From contig DCII01000006.1 in assembly GCA_002315935.1 (NCBI GenBank), positions 1-15,754 on the forward strand: 15,754 nt of DNA, in the 5' to 3' direction. A program made the translations under genes and the position numbers. This stretch comes from Ruminococcaceae bacterium UBA1730. Lineage in GTDB: Bacteria > Bacillota > Clostridia > Oscillospirales > Acutalibacteraceae. The notes under the pieces are model-generated. The model did no database searches, had not been told where the DNA came from, and was given only the letters and a program-made list of their open reading frames with translations. This document shows, piece after piece, positions 5,547 to 13,386 of this stretch (positions are counted from its first letter, which is position 1; each line of letters starts with the position of its first letter).

Positions 5547-6479
5547 TTACGCCTTTACTGTTTCTTTTTCTTCAGCTTTCTTTTCGGCAAAGACATTTGT
5601 GAAATTGATGAGGAAGAGCACAGCATATGCCGCCCACATCGGAAGATTTTCGATCATTGCACTCTTGCCGACTGTCACGAGAAGCACGAGCATTGCACCG
5701 AGAATGGCGGCAAAAACGAAGAATGCAATTGCATATTTCTTATTCTTTTCTCTTGTTTTCTTGAAAAGGAAAAGAACGAGCGGAGCCGCACAGAGAACTG
5801 CAAACAGGAGTGCACCGCCCCAGTGGCCGAGGCATCTTGCACTGTTGAGATAAAGACCCTCGCCCATTGAAGGAAGATTGATAGTCATAAAGATTGCGGC
5901 ACTTCCGAGTGAGCCGAGCACGATGCAGAGAGGGCTGTAATAATTATTCTTTCGGAAAACATAAAGAGTATTCACAAAAACCGATTCCGAAGCGAAAATT
6001 CCCCACATCTTGAAATGCCACGGATACTGAAGACCTATCATGCTTGCGGTTATGTATTTAACCTTATCCATAAATGTTGCAGGGATGAATTCGCCGTCAA
6101 CATTCTTATTGACGTCGAAAATGCCGTACCATGTGATGAAAACGCATCCGAGAATAAGGCTGACAAGGCAGAAGATTTTCATTCCCTTATTCGGTTCTTT
6201 GCCGAAAAGCATCTTTTTGATATAAACACCGAAAAGAGCAAGAAAAATAATCGAAACAACCACCCACACGGGATAGAGCCATTCCCTGCCTGCCATGCCT
6301 GTTATATCCGAGGGATAGGTGTAAGCCTGATCGCCGAGACCGATATAAGGATTCTTAAGATAAACTCCGAGGGTAATATCCTTCATGAAAAATGTCATCC
6401 ATATTGCATATACCGCCGTGATAACCGTCCATAATGCAACGAAGCCTTTGGGCATTTTTCCGCCGAGCTGAGTTTTCAT
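5547..6479 (-). CDS. polytopic membrane protein of unknown function
   Basis: The 310-residue protein has about eight predicted membrane helices: near 12-32, 68-88, 102-121, 157-175, 183-203, 221-240, 249-270 and 280-299. A charged tail follows (EKKAEEKETVKA). Loops hold aromatic and glycine-rich stretches such as NPYIGLGDQAYTYPSDITG at 43-61 and NSARCLGHWGG at 212-222. I do not recognise the family and see no catalytic or transport signature. The start ATG has AGGAGG at 9 bases. It is last in a tight run after ymdB, the ttcA-like gene and the phosphoglycerate mutase-like gene, 37 bp behind the latter, so it is probably cotranscribed. Being a distal operon member does not fix its job. Confidence 0.85.
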   Translation of the reverse strand: MKTQLGGKMPKGFVALWTVITAVYAIWMTFFMKDITLGVYLKNPYIGLGDQAYTYPSDITGMAGREWLYPVWVVVSIIFLALFGVYIKKMLFGKEPNKGMKIFCLVSLILGCVFITWYGIFDVNKNVDGEFIPATFMDKVKYITASMIGLQYPWHFKMWGIFASESVFVNTLYVFRKNNYYSPLCIVLGSLGSAAIFMTINLPSMGEGLYLNSARCLGHWGGALLFAVLCAAPLVLFLFKKTREKNKKYAIAFFVFAAILGAMLVLLVTVGKSAMIENLPMWAAYAVLFLINFTNVFAEKKAEEKETVKA

Positions 6480-6516
6480 ATCTTTCTGCCTCCTGTTTAT
6501 TATTTTAAACCTGTTC

Positions 6517-7731
6517 TTATTCTGTGAGGAATTCTTTCATGAGACCGGGTCCGTAATCAACATAATCGCCCGTTGTTTTTGCACTGTTTTCGTTGATTGA
6601 TTCAACGCCGCTGTCAATCTCCGCATTCTTATGATAAATCATAAACGGAACAGGGTCGCTCGCATGGGTCTTCGTCTGAATAGGAGTGGGATGGTCGGGA
6701 AGAATCATAACCTTATAGTCGTCTCCGCAATTATCAAGATAATCAAGAATAATCGGAAGAACCTTTTCATCAATCAGCTCAATTGCTCTGACCTTGTTTT
6801 CGGGTTCGTTTCTGTGACCGCATTCGTCAGGAGCTTCAAAATGAAGATAAACCATGTCAACTCCGTTTTTCCATTCCTCAACGGCGGCTCTTGCCTTGCC
6901 TTCGAAATTGGTGTCGAGATAGCCTGTTGCTCCCTCAACCTCGGGAGTGTTCATTCCTGCACATATACCAATGCCCTTGAGCAGGTCAACCGCTGAAATA
7001 ATGCTTCCCGAAACGCCGTAAACCTCTTTGAAATCATCGAGAGCAGGCTTGCTTCCCTCGCCCCAGAGCCAGATTGAATTGGCAGGTCTCTTCCCCTCTG
7101 CAATTCTCTTCCTGTTGACCGGATGGTCTTTAAGAAGCTCATAGCTTTCCTTCATCATTGCGATAAGCTTCTTTGCGTTGGGAGAATCGGAAAGATATCC
7201 TCCGACTACTCTGCCCGAAATATCGTGTGGTGGAGTCATTTTGCCGAGGTCTGTTGTTCCTTTATGGCAGATAAGGCAATGGCGGTAGCTTACTCCGCTG
7301 TAAAAAGCGAATTCATCGTTGCCGAAATGCTCCTGAACAGTTTTGATTATTTCAGCGGCTTCTTCTGATGAAATATCACCTGCGGAATAATCAACCATTG
7401 TTTTATCTTCGTAATTTGCTTCGTCGCTGAGAGTAACAACATTGCATCTCAAAGCAACATCATCATCAGCCATTTTAACGCCTATGCTGACCGCTTCAAG
7501 CGGAGAACGACCCGTGTAGCATTTCTTGGGGTCATAGCCGAGAACGCTTAAATTTGCAACATCGCTGCCGGGCTTCAGGCCCTCGGCAACGGTTCTGACT
7601 ATGCCGACCCTGCCCTTCCTTGCCATGCCGTCAAAAAGCGGCTTTTTTGCAAGCTCCATCGGAGTTTTTCCGCCGAGAGCCGGAACGGGATAATCCGCCA
7701 TTCCGTCATAAAGAACTACTGCATATTTCAT
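6517..7731 (-). CDS. apgM: cofactor-independent phosphoglycerate mutase, archaeal type (or proposed homoserine kinase of the same family)
   Basis: The 404-residue protein belongs to the alkaline phosphatase superfamily, aPGAM branch. Metal and catalytic residues are in place: Asp9 in YDGMAD, the nucleophilic Ser62 in DVANLSVLGYDP, Asp302 and His306 in APDECGH, Asp346-His347 in LPDHPTP, and His356 in THASDP. These enzymes interconvert 3- and 2-phosphoglycerate in glycolysis through a phosphoserine intermediate. A bacterial subgroup of the same family has been proposed to be a homoserine kinase in species lacking thrB, usually beside threonine genes; only thrS is near here, so context does not decide. 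AAGGA stands 6 bases before the ATG. It is third in the run from ymdB, 19 bp after the ttcA-like gene. Confidence 0.85.
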   Translation of the reverse strand: MKYAVVLYDGMADYPVPALGGKTPMELAKKPLFDGMARKGRVGIVRTVAEGLKPGSDVANLSVLGYDPKKCYTGRSPLEAVSIGVKMADDDVALRCNVVTLSDEANYEDKTMVDYSAGDISSEEAAEIIKTVQEHFGNDEFAFYSGVSYRHCLICHKGTTDLGKMTPPHDISGRVVGGYLSDSPNAKKLIAMMKESYELLKDHPVNRKRIAEGKRPANSIWLWGEGSKPALDDFKEVYGVSGSIISAVDLLKGIGICAGMNTPEVEGATGYLDTNFEGKARAAVEEWKNGVDMVYLHFEAPDECGHRNEPENKVRAIELIDEKVLPIILDYLDNCGDDYKVMILPDHPTPIQTKTHASDPVPFMIYHKNAEIDSGVESINENSAKTTGDYVDYGPGLMKEFLTE

Positions 7732-7750
7732 ATATATTCCTTCTTTCGAA

Positions 7751-8461
7751 TCAATAACCGTTTATTTCTTTTCTCTGCATTGCACCGAGAATTTTGCTTC
7801 TTACATCGCCGTATTTCTTTTCCATTGAAGAAAGAAATTCCTTGACCTCCTGCCTTTCGGTTGCTCCGTCAGCAGGGCATTTGCTCTTTGCAACAGGCAG
7901 GTTTTCTTTCTTTGCAACCCTTGCACAGTCGCTTTCTCTTGCAAATATCATAGGTCTTATCATATATAAATCTTTTCTTGAAAGATATGTGACCGGCATA
8001 AAGCAATCAAGCGTTCCGCCGTTGAAAAGATTCATAATAAATGTTTCCGCCACATCGTCAAGATGATGCCCAAGGGCAATTTTATTGCATCCGGCTTCCT
8101 TCGCCGCATCGTGAAGAGCACCTCTTCGCATTCTTGCACAGAGACTGCACGGATTACTTTCCTTTCGAATATCAAAGATAAGCTCCGCAAGCTGAGTGCG
8201 TTTGACAATATATTCAATTTCATATTTTCCGCAAAGCTCTTCAATTGCCGAATAATCGCCGTCAGCATTGCCGAATCTCGGATCAATGGTGATCGCAACA
8301 AGCTCAAACCTTGCAGGATAAAATCTTTTTAAATTTGCCATTGCAACGAGCAGACTCAGCGAATCCTTTCCGCCGGATACGCCGACGGCAATTCTGTCGC
8401 CGTCCTGAATCATATCATATTGCTGACACGCCGCTCTCATATGGCTGAGAAGTTTCTGCAT
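7751..8461 (-). CDS. ttcA: TtcA-like tRNA 2-thiolation PP-loop protein
   Basis: The family makes 2-thiocytidine at position 32 of certain tRNAs, activating the base with ATP on a PP-loop and using a 4Fe-4S cluster. Visible features in the 236 residues are SGGKDS at 29-34 (ATP pyrophosphatase P-loop), Cys105-x-x-Cys108 (NPCSLC), GHHLDD at 131-136 and Cys195, the expected third cluster ligand. It is shorter than E. coli TtcA (about 310), as is usual for the compact Bacillota and archaeal-like members, so the exact tRNA target is less certain than the chemistry. AAGG lies 10 bases before the start ATG. The gene starts 12 bp after ymdB and ends 19 bp before the mutase-like gene, so it is a middle member of one operon. 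Confidence 0.85.
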   Translation of the reverse strand: MQKLLSHMRAACQQYDMIQDGDRIAVGVSGGKDSLSLLVAMANLKRFYPARFELVAITIDPRFGNADGDYSAIEELCGKYEIEYIVKRTQLAELIFDIRKESNPCSLCARMRRGALHDAAKEAGCNKIALGHHLDDVAETFIMNLFNGGTLDCFMPVTYLSRKDLYMIRPMIFARESDCARVAKKENLPVAKSKCPADGATERQEVKEFLSSMEKKYGDVRSKILGAMQRKEINGY

Positions 8462-8473
8462 ATAATTAATACC

Positions 8474-9244
8474 TTATTCTATGTTAACGGTTTCTATACT
8501 TATGACCTTTCCCGTTTTGTTGTCGATTTCAAAAATACAGCCGTTCATCATGCAACTGCCCTCTGCGGCATCAAACCTTGCCGGCATTCCCGTTTTGAGC
8601 CATTCGATTGAAATCTCGGGCTTTACTCCGAGCGAGGAATGCTTGACGCCCGTCATTCCGATGTCGGTAATGTATGCAGTTCCCTTAGGAAGAAGACCTG
8701 CATCTGCGGTCAGCACATGGGTGTGAGTGCCGAAAACTGCCGATACTCTGCCGTCAAGATAAAATCCCATTGCTCTTTTTTCTGCTGTTGCCTCTGCATG
8801 AAAATCAACAAGAATGATTCTGCAATCCGAAAGCTTCGGCAGAATTTCATCAACGGTTGTGAACGGATTTTCGCATCTGTCCATATAAACCGCTCCCGAA
8901 AGATTGATTATTCCGACCTTGAGGAAGCCGAGGTCGATAACCGAATATCCGCTGCCCGGATTTCCTTTATAGAAATTTGCAGGGCGGATAATATCCTCTC
9001 TTTCGTCAAGCATTTCATAAAATTCTCTGCGGCGGTAAACATGGTTTCCGGTGGTGATAAAATCAACGCCGCTGTCAAAAAGATAATTCGCCGAGGCAGG
9101 AGTTATTCCGTTTCCGACTGCCGAATTTTCGCCGTTTGCGACGCATAAATCAATGCCCTTGACCTTTTTATAAGTCGGGAGCACACTGCGTAGAAATTCG
9201 CACCCTGCCGCCGAAACAACATCGCCTATAACGAGTATGTTCAT
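8474..9244 (-). CDS. ymdB: YmdB-family metallophosphoesterase (2',3'-cyclic nucleotide phosphodiesterase)
   Basis: The 256-residue length and the whole run of metal ligands fit YmdB: Asp8 (IGDVV), Glu39-Asn40 (NGEN), Asn67 (TTGNHVYRR), His149 (VDFHAEATAEKRAMG), His174 and His176 (FGTHTHV). In Bacillus subtilis YmdB hydrolyses cyclic nucleotides with a dimetal centre and influences biofilm and motility choices; it lies directly after rny there as well. RNase-generated 2',3'-cyclic ends offer a plausible link between the two genes, but that is inference. The start ATG follows GAGGAA at a normal distance. A hairpin separates it from rny (59-bp gap), while only 12 bp separate it from the ttcA-like gene. 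Confidence 0.95.
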   Translation of the reverse strand: MNILVIGDVVSAAGCEFLRSVLPTYKKVKGIDLCVANGENSAVGNGITPASANYLFDSGVDFITTGNHVYRRREFYEMLDEREDIIRPANFYKGNPGSGYSVIDLGFLKVGIINLSGAVYMDRCENPFTTVDEILPKLSDCRIILVDFHAEATAEKRAMGFYLDGRVSAVFGTHTHVLTADAGLLPKGTAYITDIGMTGVKHSSLGVKPEISIEWLKTGMPARFDAAEGSCMMNGCIFEIDNKTGKVISIETVNIE

Positions 9245-9261
9245 AATATTTCCTCAAATCC

Positions 9262-9297
9262 AAAAATACGGGCTGTCACACATCAGTGCAACAGCCC
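9262..9297 (-). terminator. hairpin between rny and ymdB, terminator or attenuator
   Basis: In minus-strand RNA GGGCTGTTGCAC and GTGTGACAGCCC form a 12-bp stem (two G-U pairs) with a four-base TGAT loop, followed by GTATTTTTGG. It starts 6 bases after the rny stop. The U-run is interrupted, so it probably ends part of the transcripts and sets different levels for rny and the ymdB run. No promoter is evident between the hairpin and ymdB, so readthrough is expected. Confidence 0.7.
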
Positions 9298-9303
9298 TAA
9301 TCA

Positions 9304-10860
9304 TCACTTTGCGTAATCCACAGCTCTGCTCTCTCTGATGAGATTAACCTTTATCTGACCGGGATACTCCATACTTTCTTCAATCTTCTTTGCAATATCT
9401 CTTGCAAGAAGAATCATCTTGTCATCGTTGACCGCCTCAGGCTTAACCATGATTCTGACCTCACGACCTGCCTGAATTGCAAATGAACGCTCAACGCCTT
9501 CAAAGCTTGTTGCAACCTCTTCAAGCTTTTCAAGACGCTTGATATAATTCTGAACATCTTCTCTTCTCGCTCCCGGCCTTGCGGCTGAAATTGCATCCGC
9601 AGCCTGAACGAGAATAGCGGTGATAGTCTTTGCTTCAATCTCGCCGTGGTGAGCCTTGATTGCATGAAGAACATTATCATTTTCCTTGTATCTCTTGGCG
9701 AAGTCAACGCCGAGGTCAACATGAGAGCCTTCCATTTCATGGTCAAGAGCCTTGCCTATATCGTGAAGAAGACCTGCTCTCTTTGCAAGCTTTGCATCAA
9801 CTCCCAGCTCGGAAGCCATAAGACCTGCGATATAGGAAACCTCAAGAGAATGCTTGAGAACATTCTGACCGTAGCTTGTGCGATAACGAAGCTTGCCGAG
9901 AAGCTTAACAATTTCGGGATGAACACCGTTGACACCTGCATCAATCATAGCTCTTTCACCGGTCTGCTTGATTGTCTGCTCAACCTCTCGTTTTGCCTTT
10001 TCGTATGTTTCTTCAATCTTTGCCGGATGAATTCTGCCGTCTGCAATGAGCTTTTCGAGAGTAAGTCTTGCAATTTCTCTGCGAACAGGGTCAAAGCTTG
10101 AAACGGTAATTGCTTCGGGCGTATCGTCAATAATAAGGTCAACGCCTGTTGTCATTTCGATTGCACGGACATTTCTGCCCTCTCTGCCGATAATTCTTCC
10201 CTTCATTTCATCGTTGGGAAGTGCAACAACCGATACCGTTGATTCTGCGGCATGGTCAGCAGCACAGCGTTGAATGGCAGTTGTGATAATCTGCCTTGCA
10301 AGCTGGTCTGCTTCATCCTTGGTTCTTTGCTCAATTTCCTGAATCTTGACCGCCTTTTCGTGGTTAAGATCTTCATCAAGAAGACTGATGATATAATCCT
10401 TTGCCTGTTCCTTTGTTAAGCCTGAAATTCTTTCAAGCATTTCGAACTGGCTTCTTTTGATGCTCTCAACCTCTTCAAGTCTTTCATCGGCAGCCTTGAT
10501 TTTTCCGTTGAGAACCTCTTCCTTTTTCTCAAGATTTTCGCCCTTCTTATCGAGGTTTTCCTCCTTCTGATTGAGGCGTTTCTCAAGCTTCTGAACCTCG
10601 CTTCTTCTTTCACGAAGCTCTTTTTCGGTTTCCGTTCTCTGTTTGTGGATTTCGTCCTTTCCTTCAAGAACGATTTCCTTCTTTTTGGCTTCTGCTCCGG
10701 CAATAGCATCGTTCATGATTCTGTTTGCTTCCTGCTCTGCCGAACCGATAGTCTTTTCTGCAATTTTCTTTCTATTCAAACCGCCGAGGATGAATGCCGC
10801 AACAGCAACACCAACCGCAACAACAATTATAGAAATAAATGCCCAGATGGGTAACTCCAT
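9304..10860 (-). CDS. rny: ribonuclease Y
   Basis: RNase Y is the membrane-anchored endoribonuclease that starts mRNA decay in many Bacillota. From the chosen start the protein is 518 residues, close to the usual ~520. It has an N-terminal membrane helix at about 5-27, a long charged coiled coil at about 30-150, a KH domain at about 208-275 with the GxxG loop GREG at 225-228, and an HD domain with His336 (VLKHSLEVSYIAG) and the His366-Asp367 pair in LLHDIGKA. The start is ATG at 10858-10860, preceded by AGGAGG at 10873-10878; the 13-base spacing is a little long. An in-frame ATG 40 codons upstream lies in the leader, lacks a binding site and would put non-conserved sequence before the membrane helix. 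It is first in a minus-strand unit, followed by ymdB. Confidence 0.97.
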   Translation of the reverse strand: MELPIWAFISIIVVAVGVAVAAFILGGLNRKKIAEKTIGSAEQEANRIMNDAIAGAEAKKKEIVLEGKDEIHKQRTETEKELRERRSEVQKLEKRLNQKEENLDKKGENLEKKEEVLNGKIKAADERLEEVESIKRSQFEMLERISGLTKEQAKDYIISLLDEDLNHEKAVKIQEIEQRTKDEADQLARQIITTAIQRCAADHAAESTVSVVALPNDEMKGRIIGREGRNVRAIEMTTGVDLIIDDTPEAITVSSFDPVRREIARLTLEKLIADGRIHPAKIEETYEKAKREVEQTIKQTGERAMIDAGVNGVHPEIVKLLGKLRYRTSYGQNVLKHSLEVSYIAGLMASELGVDAKLAKRAGLLHDIGKALDHEMEGSHVDLGVDFAKRYKENDNVLHAIKAHHGEIEAKTITAILVQAADAISAARPGARREDVQNYIKRLEKLEEVATSFEGVERSFAIQAGREVRIMVKPEAVNDDKMILLARDIAKKIEESMEYPGQIKVNLIRESRAVDYAK

Positions 10861-10896
10861 GGATTTTTGTTTTCCTCCTTCTTCTGAAAACTTTCC

Positions 10897-10920
10897 GCAG
10901 ACTTCGCTTTTATCGTCTGC
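10897..10920 (-). promoter_or_regulatory. 6-bp hairpin in the rny leader near the ribosome binding site
   Basis: GCAGAC and GTCTGC pair perfectly around a 12-base loop, 18 bases upstream of the AGGAGG of rny. Its position would let it affect translation, but the stem is short. Confidence 0.35.
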
Positions 10921-10949
10921 AATGAATAATGTAATTAAAAAATCAATAT

Positions 10950-10983
10950 ATAGTATCAGACAAATCGGCTTAACTGACACTAT
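10950..10983 (-). promoter_or_regulatory. stem-loop at the predicted 5' end of the rny transcript
   Basis: In minus-strand RNA ATAGTGTCAG pairs with CTGATACTAT (10 bp, one G-U) around a 14-base loop. The upstream arm begins at about 10983, 8 bases after the -10 box, so the transcript would begin directly with the helix. A 5'-terminal helix usually shields an mRNA from 5'-end-dependent decay. An operator across the start site, or a weak attenuator (ATTGATTTTTTAA follows), is an alternative. Confidence 0.5.
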
Positions 10984-10990
10984 TATAGAT

Positions 10991-11019
10991 ATAGTATACT
11001 TTTATAGCTTCAATGTCAA
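10991..11019 (-). promoter_or_regulatory. rny promoter
   Basis: On the minus strand TTGACA (11014-11019), a 17-base spacer and TACTAT (10991-10996) make a near-consensus sigma-A promoter. The leader to the rny ATG is about 125 bases. Its -35 box lies about 30 bases from the divergent thrS promoter. Confidence 0.83.
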
Positions 11020-11050
11020 GTTTTTTATTTACAATTTATAATATTTTCTA

Positions 11051-11079
11051 TTGACAATACGAATTCAAGGTGCTAATAT
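11051..11079 (+). promoter_or_regulatory. thrS T-box promoter
   Basis: TTGACA (11051-11056), a 17-base spacer and TAATAT (11074-11079) precede the T-box leader. Start of transcription is expected near 11086. Confidence 0.85.
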
Positions 11080-11085
11080 TAACAG

Positions 11086-11327
11086 GAATCAGAATAGAGA
11101 AATAATCGTTGATGCAGAAAATATTTTGCAGAAGGCTTTTCAGAGAGCCACTCCGAGTGCTGAAAGAGATGGCATTGCCGGCAGAATATTACCACTGCTG
11201 AGAGCTTCCGAAACAAGGAAAGCCGTATCAACTGCGTTAAGGTTGCCGAGTGCCGCATCATGCGGAATAACGGGTGGAACCGTGGAGCTATGCTTCATCC
11301 TGTTTTTTACGGGATGAGGCTTTTTTA
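11086..11327 (+). promoter_or_regulatory. T-box riboswitch, threonine type
   Basis: The leader ahead of thrS carries the T-box antiterminator sequence AACGGGTGGAACCGTGG (11270-11286), whose TGGA pairs with the acceptor end of uncharged tRNA. The competing terminator follows. The long Stem I region lies upstream, and ACC at 11191-11193, next to ACT, is the likely threonine specifier codon in GAATATTACCACTGC. The A after TGG predicts a tRNA-Thr with a U discriminator base. Uncharged tRNA-Thr should stabilise the antiterminator and let thrS be transcribed. The element is certain; the exact specifier position is my reading of the loop. Confidence 0.95.
11292..11327 (+). terminator. T-box-controlled terminator ahead of thrS
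   Basis: GCTTCATCCTGT (11292-11303) pairs with ACGGGATGAGGC (11309-11320, with G-U pairs), then TTTTTTATTT. This is the off-state hairpin of the thrS leader; it ends about 30 bases before the thrS start. Confidence 0.93.
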
Positions 11328-11358
11328 TTTACAAATGATTCAGAAAGGATTTGATTAT

Positions 11359-13272
11359 ATGATTAATGTTACTCTCAAGGGCGGCGTTGTCAAGGAATTT
11401 GAAACCGGCACAACCGCTATGGAAATCACCAAGAGTCTCGGCATGGGACTTTACAAGGCAGCGTGCGTATGCAAAATCAACGGCGAGGTTAAAGACCTCA
11501 GAACCGCTCTCGATTCGGACTGCGAGCTTGAAATTCTCACCTTTGACGATGAAGACGGCAAGCGAACATACCGCCACACCGCTTCCCATGTTCTTGCTCA
11601 GGCAGTCAAGAGACTTTTCCCCGAAGCAAAGCTTGCTATCGGTCCCTCAATCGAAAACGGATTCTATTATGACTTTGATGTTCCCTCTCCATTCACTCCC
11701 GAGGACCTCGAAAAAATCGAAGCGGAAATGAAGAAAATCATCAAGGAAGACCTTTACCTTGAACGCTTCGAAATGACTCCTGCCGAAGCCATCAAGTATT
11801 TTGAAGACCTCGGAGAAATCTACAAGGTTGAGCTTGTCAAGGAACACGCTGACAACGGCGAAAACATCAGCTTCTATAAGCAGGGAGATTTCACGGAGCT
11901 TTGTGCAGGTCCTCACATTGCATCAACCGGCAGAATCAAAGCCTTCAAGCTCACCTCCTGCACGGGTGCATACTGGAGAGGAAGCGAAAAGAACAAGATG
12001 CTTCAGAGAATTTATGCAACCGCTTTCTCAAAGAAGGAGGACCTTGACGCATATCTCGAAGCCATCGAAGAAGCAAAGAAGAGAGACCACAGAAAGCTCG
12101 GCAGAGAGCTTGGACTTTTTGCACTCCGTGATGAAGCTCCCGGAATGCCCTTCTTCCTCCCCAAGGGAATGGTTCTTCGCAACACTCTCATTGATTACTG
12201 GCATCAGGTTCACAAAAAATGGGATTATCTTGAAATCTCAACTCCGCAAATTATGAGAAGAACCCTTTGGGAAACCTCGGGTCACTGGGAGCATTATCAT
12301 GACGATATGTTCACAACGGTTATCGAGGACGAGGATTTCGCAATCAAGCCGATGAACTGCCCCGGCAGTATTCTTGTTTATGACCTTGAACCCCATTCAT
12401 ATAAAGAGCTTCCTCTCCGTTACGGCGAGCTTGGCAGAGTTCACAGAAACGAGCTTTCCGGTGCACTCCACGGTCTTTTCCGTGTCAGATGCTTCACTCA
12501 GGACGATGCTCATATCCTTCTTGCTCCGGAGCAGATTACAGATGAGGTTGTCAGAATTGCACAGCTCTTTGACGAGGTTTATAATCTCTTCGGCCTTCCC
12601 TATGAAATCGAGCTTTCAACAATGCCCGAGGACCACATCGGTTCGGAGGAAGACTGGGCAATCGCAACAAATGCTCTTGCAGATGCAATCACAGGTGTCG
12701 GCAAAACATATATAATCAACGAGGGTGACGGTGCATTCTACGGTCCGAAGCTTGACTTCCACATCAAGGACAGCCTCGGCAGAACATGGCAGTGCGGAAC
12801 AATTCAGCTGGATTATCAGCTTCCCGGCAGATTTAATCTCGAATACACGGGTGCAGACGGCGAGAAGCATACTCCCGTTATGATTCACAGAGTTGTATTC
12901 GGTTCTGTTGAGCGTTTCCTCGGAGTTATCACGGAGCATTTTGCAGGTGCGTTCCCACTCTGGCTCTCTCCTGAGCAGGTTCGTATTCTTCCTATTGCAG
13001 ACCGCCATCAGGAATACGCAAGAAAGGTTGCGGACAAGCTCGATTCTCTCGGAATCCGTGTTTCGGTTGACGAAAGAAGCGAAAAAATCGGCTATAAAAT
13101 CAGAGAAGCTCAGCTTCAGAAAACGCCTTATATGCTCCTTGTCGGAGATAAGGAAATCGAAGAAGGCACTGTTTCGGTCCGCAAAAGAGGCGAAGGAGAC
13201 ATCGGTGCACAGAATGTTGACGATTTCGCAGCGGCGGCACTTGCAGACATTGAATCAAAGAAAATCTGGTAA
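11359..13272 (+). CDS. thrS: threonyl-tRNA synthetase
   Basis: The enzyme charges tRNA-Thr and edits mischarged serine. The 637 residues show the full order: TGS domain at about 1-62, editing domain with His73-x3-His77 (HTASH) and LCAGPH at 181-186, class II catalytic core with motif 2 RVHRNELSGALHGLFRVR (360-377) and motif 3 GSVERFLGVITEH (515-527), and an anticodon-binding domain from about 540. The zinc ligands Cys334 (PMNCPGS), His385 (DDAHIL) and His510 (MIHRVV) are present. The start is ATG 11359-11361 with AAAGGA 9 bases upstream. The frame is open 33 codons further upstream, but that part is the T-box leader and terminator. Expression is set by the T-box; a strong terminator follows the gene. 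Confidence 0.98.
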   Translation: MINVTLKGGVVKEFETGTTAMEITKSLGMGLYKAACVCKINGEVKDLRTALDSDCELEILTFDDEDGKRTYRHTASHVLAQAVKRLFPEAKLAIGPSIENGFYYDFDVPSPFTPEDLEKIEAEMKKIIKEDLYLERFEMTPAEAIKYFEDLGEIYKVELVKEHADNGENISFYKQGDFTELCAGPHIASTGRIKAFKLTSCTGAYWRGSEKNKMLQRIYATAFSKKEDLDAYLEAIEEAKKRDHRKLGRELGLFALRDEAPGMPFFLPKGMVLRNTLIDYWHQVHKKWDYLEISTPQIMRRTLWETSGHWEHYHDDMFTTVIEDEDFAIKPMNCPGSILVYDLEPHSYKELPLRYGELGRVHRNELSGALHGLFRVRCFTQDDAHILLAPEQITDEVVRIAQLFDEVYNLFGLPYEIELSTMPEDHIGSEEDWAIATNALADAITGVGKTYIINEGDGAFYGPKLDFHIKDSLGRTWQCGTIQLDYQLPGRFNLEYTGADGEKHTPVMIHRVVFGSVERFLGVITEHFAGAFPLWLSPEQVRILPIADRHQEYARKVADKLDSLGIRVSVDERSEKIGYKIREAQLQKTPYMLLVGDKEIEEGTVSVRKRGEGDIGAQNVDDFAAAALADIESKKIW

Positions 13273-13284
13273 CAGCATATTTTC

Positions 13285-13310
13285 ACCGGGGGTAAAACCC
13301 CGGTTTTTTT
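13285..13310 (+). terminator. intrinsic terminator of thrS
   Basis: ACCGGGG (13285-13291) and CCCCGGT (13298-13304) pair perfectly around a six-base loop and run into seven T. It begins 12 bases after the thrS stop. Confidence 0.95.
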
Positions 13311-13340
13311 ATATTTTCACTGTTATTTTGTTGCTTTATG

Positions 13341-13349
13341 TGATATAAT
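13341..13349 (+). promoter_or_regulatory. extended -10 promoter of the flavoredoxin-CE15-ylmH unit
   Basis: TGATATAAT combines an extended -10 (TG, one base, then TATAAT at 13344-13349). No good -35 box is found 16-18 bases upstream, which is usual for this promoter class. It lies 37 bases before the first gene, after the thrS terminator. Confidence 0.65.
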
Positions 13350-13386
13350 TGCTTCCGTCAAAATAAAATATGTTGAGGTGACACGC

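Noticed and set aside
8639..9148. A 169-codon plus-strand open frame inside ymdB
   Set aside because: Antisense to a fully conserved YmdB protein; its Cys/Arg/Ile-rich composition and lack of a binding site fit a shadow frame.
9646..10101. A 151-codon plus-strand open frame inside rny
   Set aside because: Antisense to the HD and KH region of RNase Y, with no start signals.
10861..10980. Extra 40 codons at the rny N-terminus
   Set aside because: RNase Y homologues begin just before the membrane helix, AGGAGG lies before ATG 10858-10860, and the extension covers the leader hairpins.
11260..11358. Extra 33 codons upstream of thrS
   Set aside because: This stretch is the T-box antiterminator and terminator; ThrRS starts at MINVTLKGG with a proper binding site.
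13378..13386. GTG start for the flavoredoxin-like gene
   Set aside because: The GTG is part of the Shine-Dalgarno sequence GAGGTG; ATG 13387 has the correct spacing.
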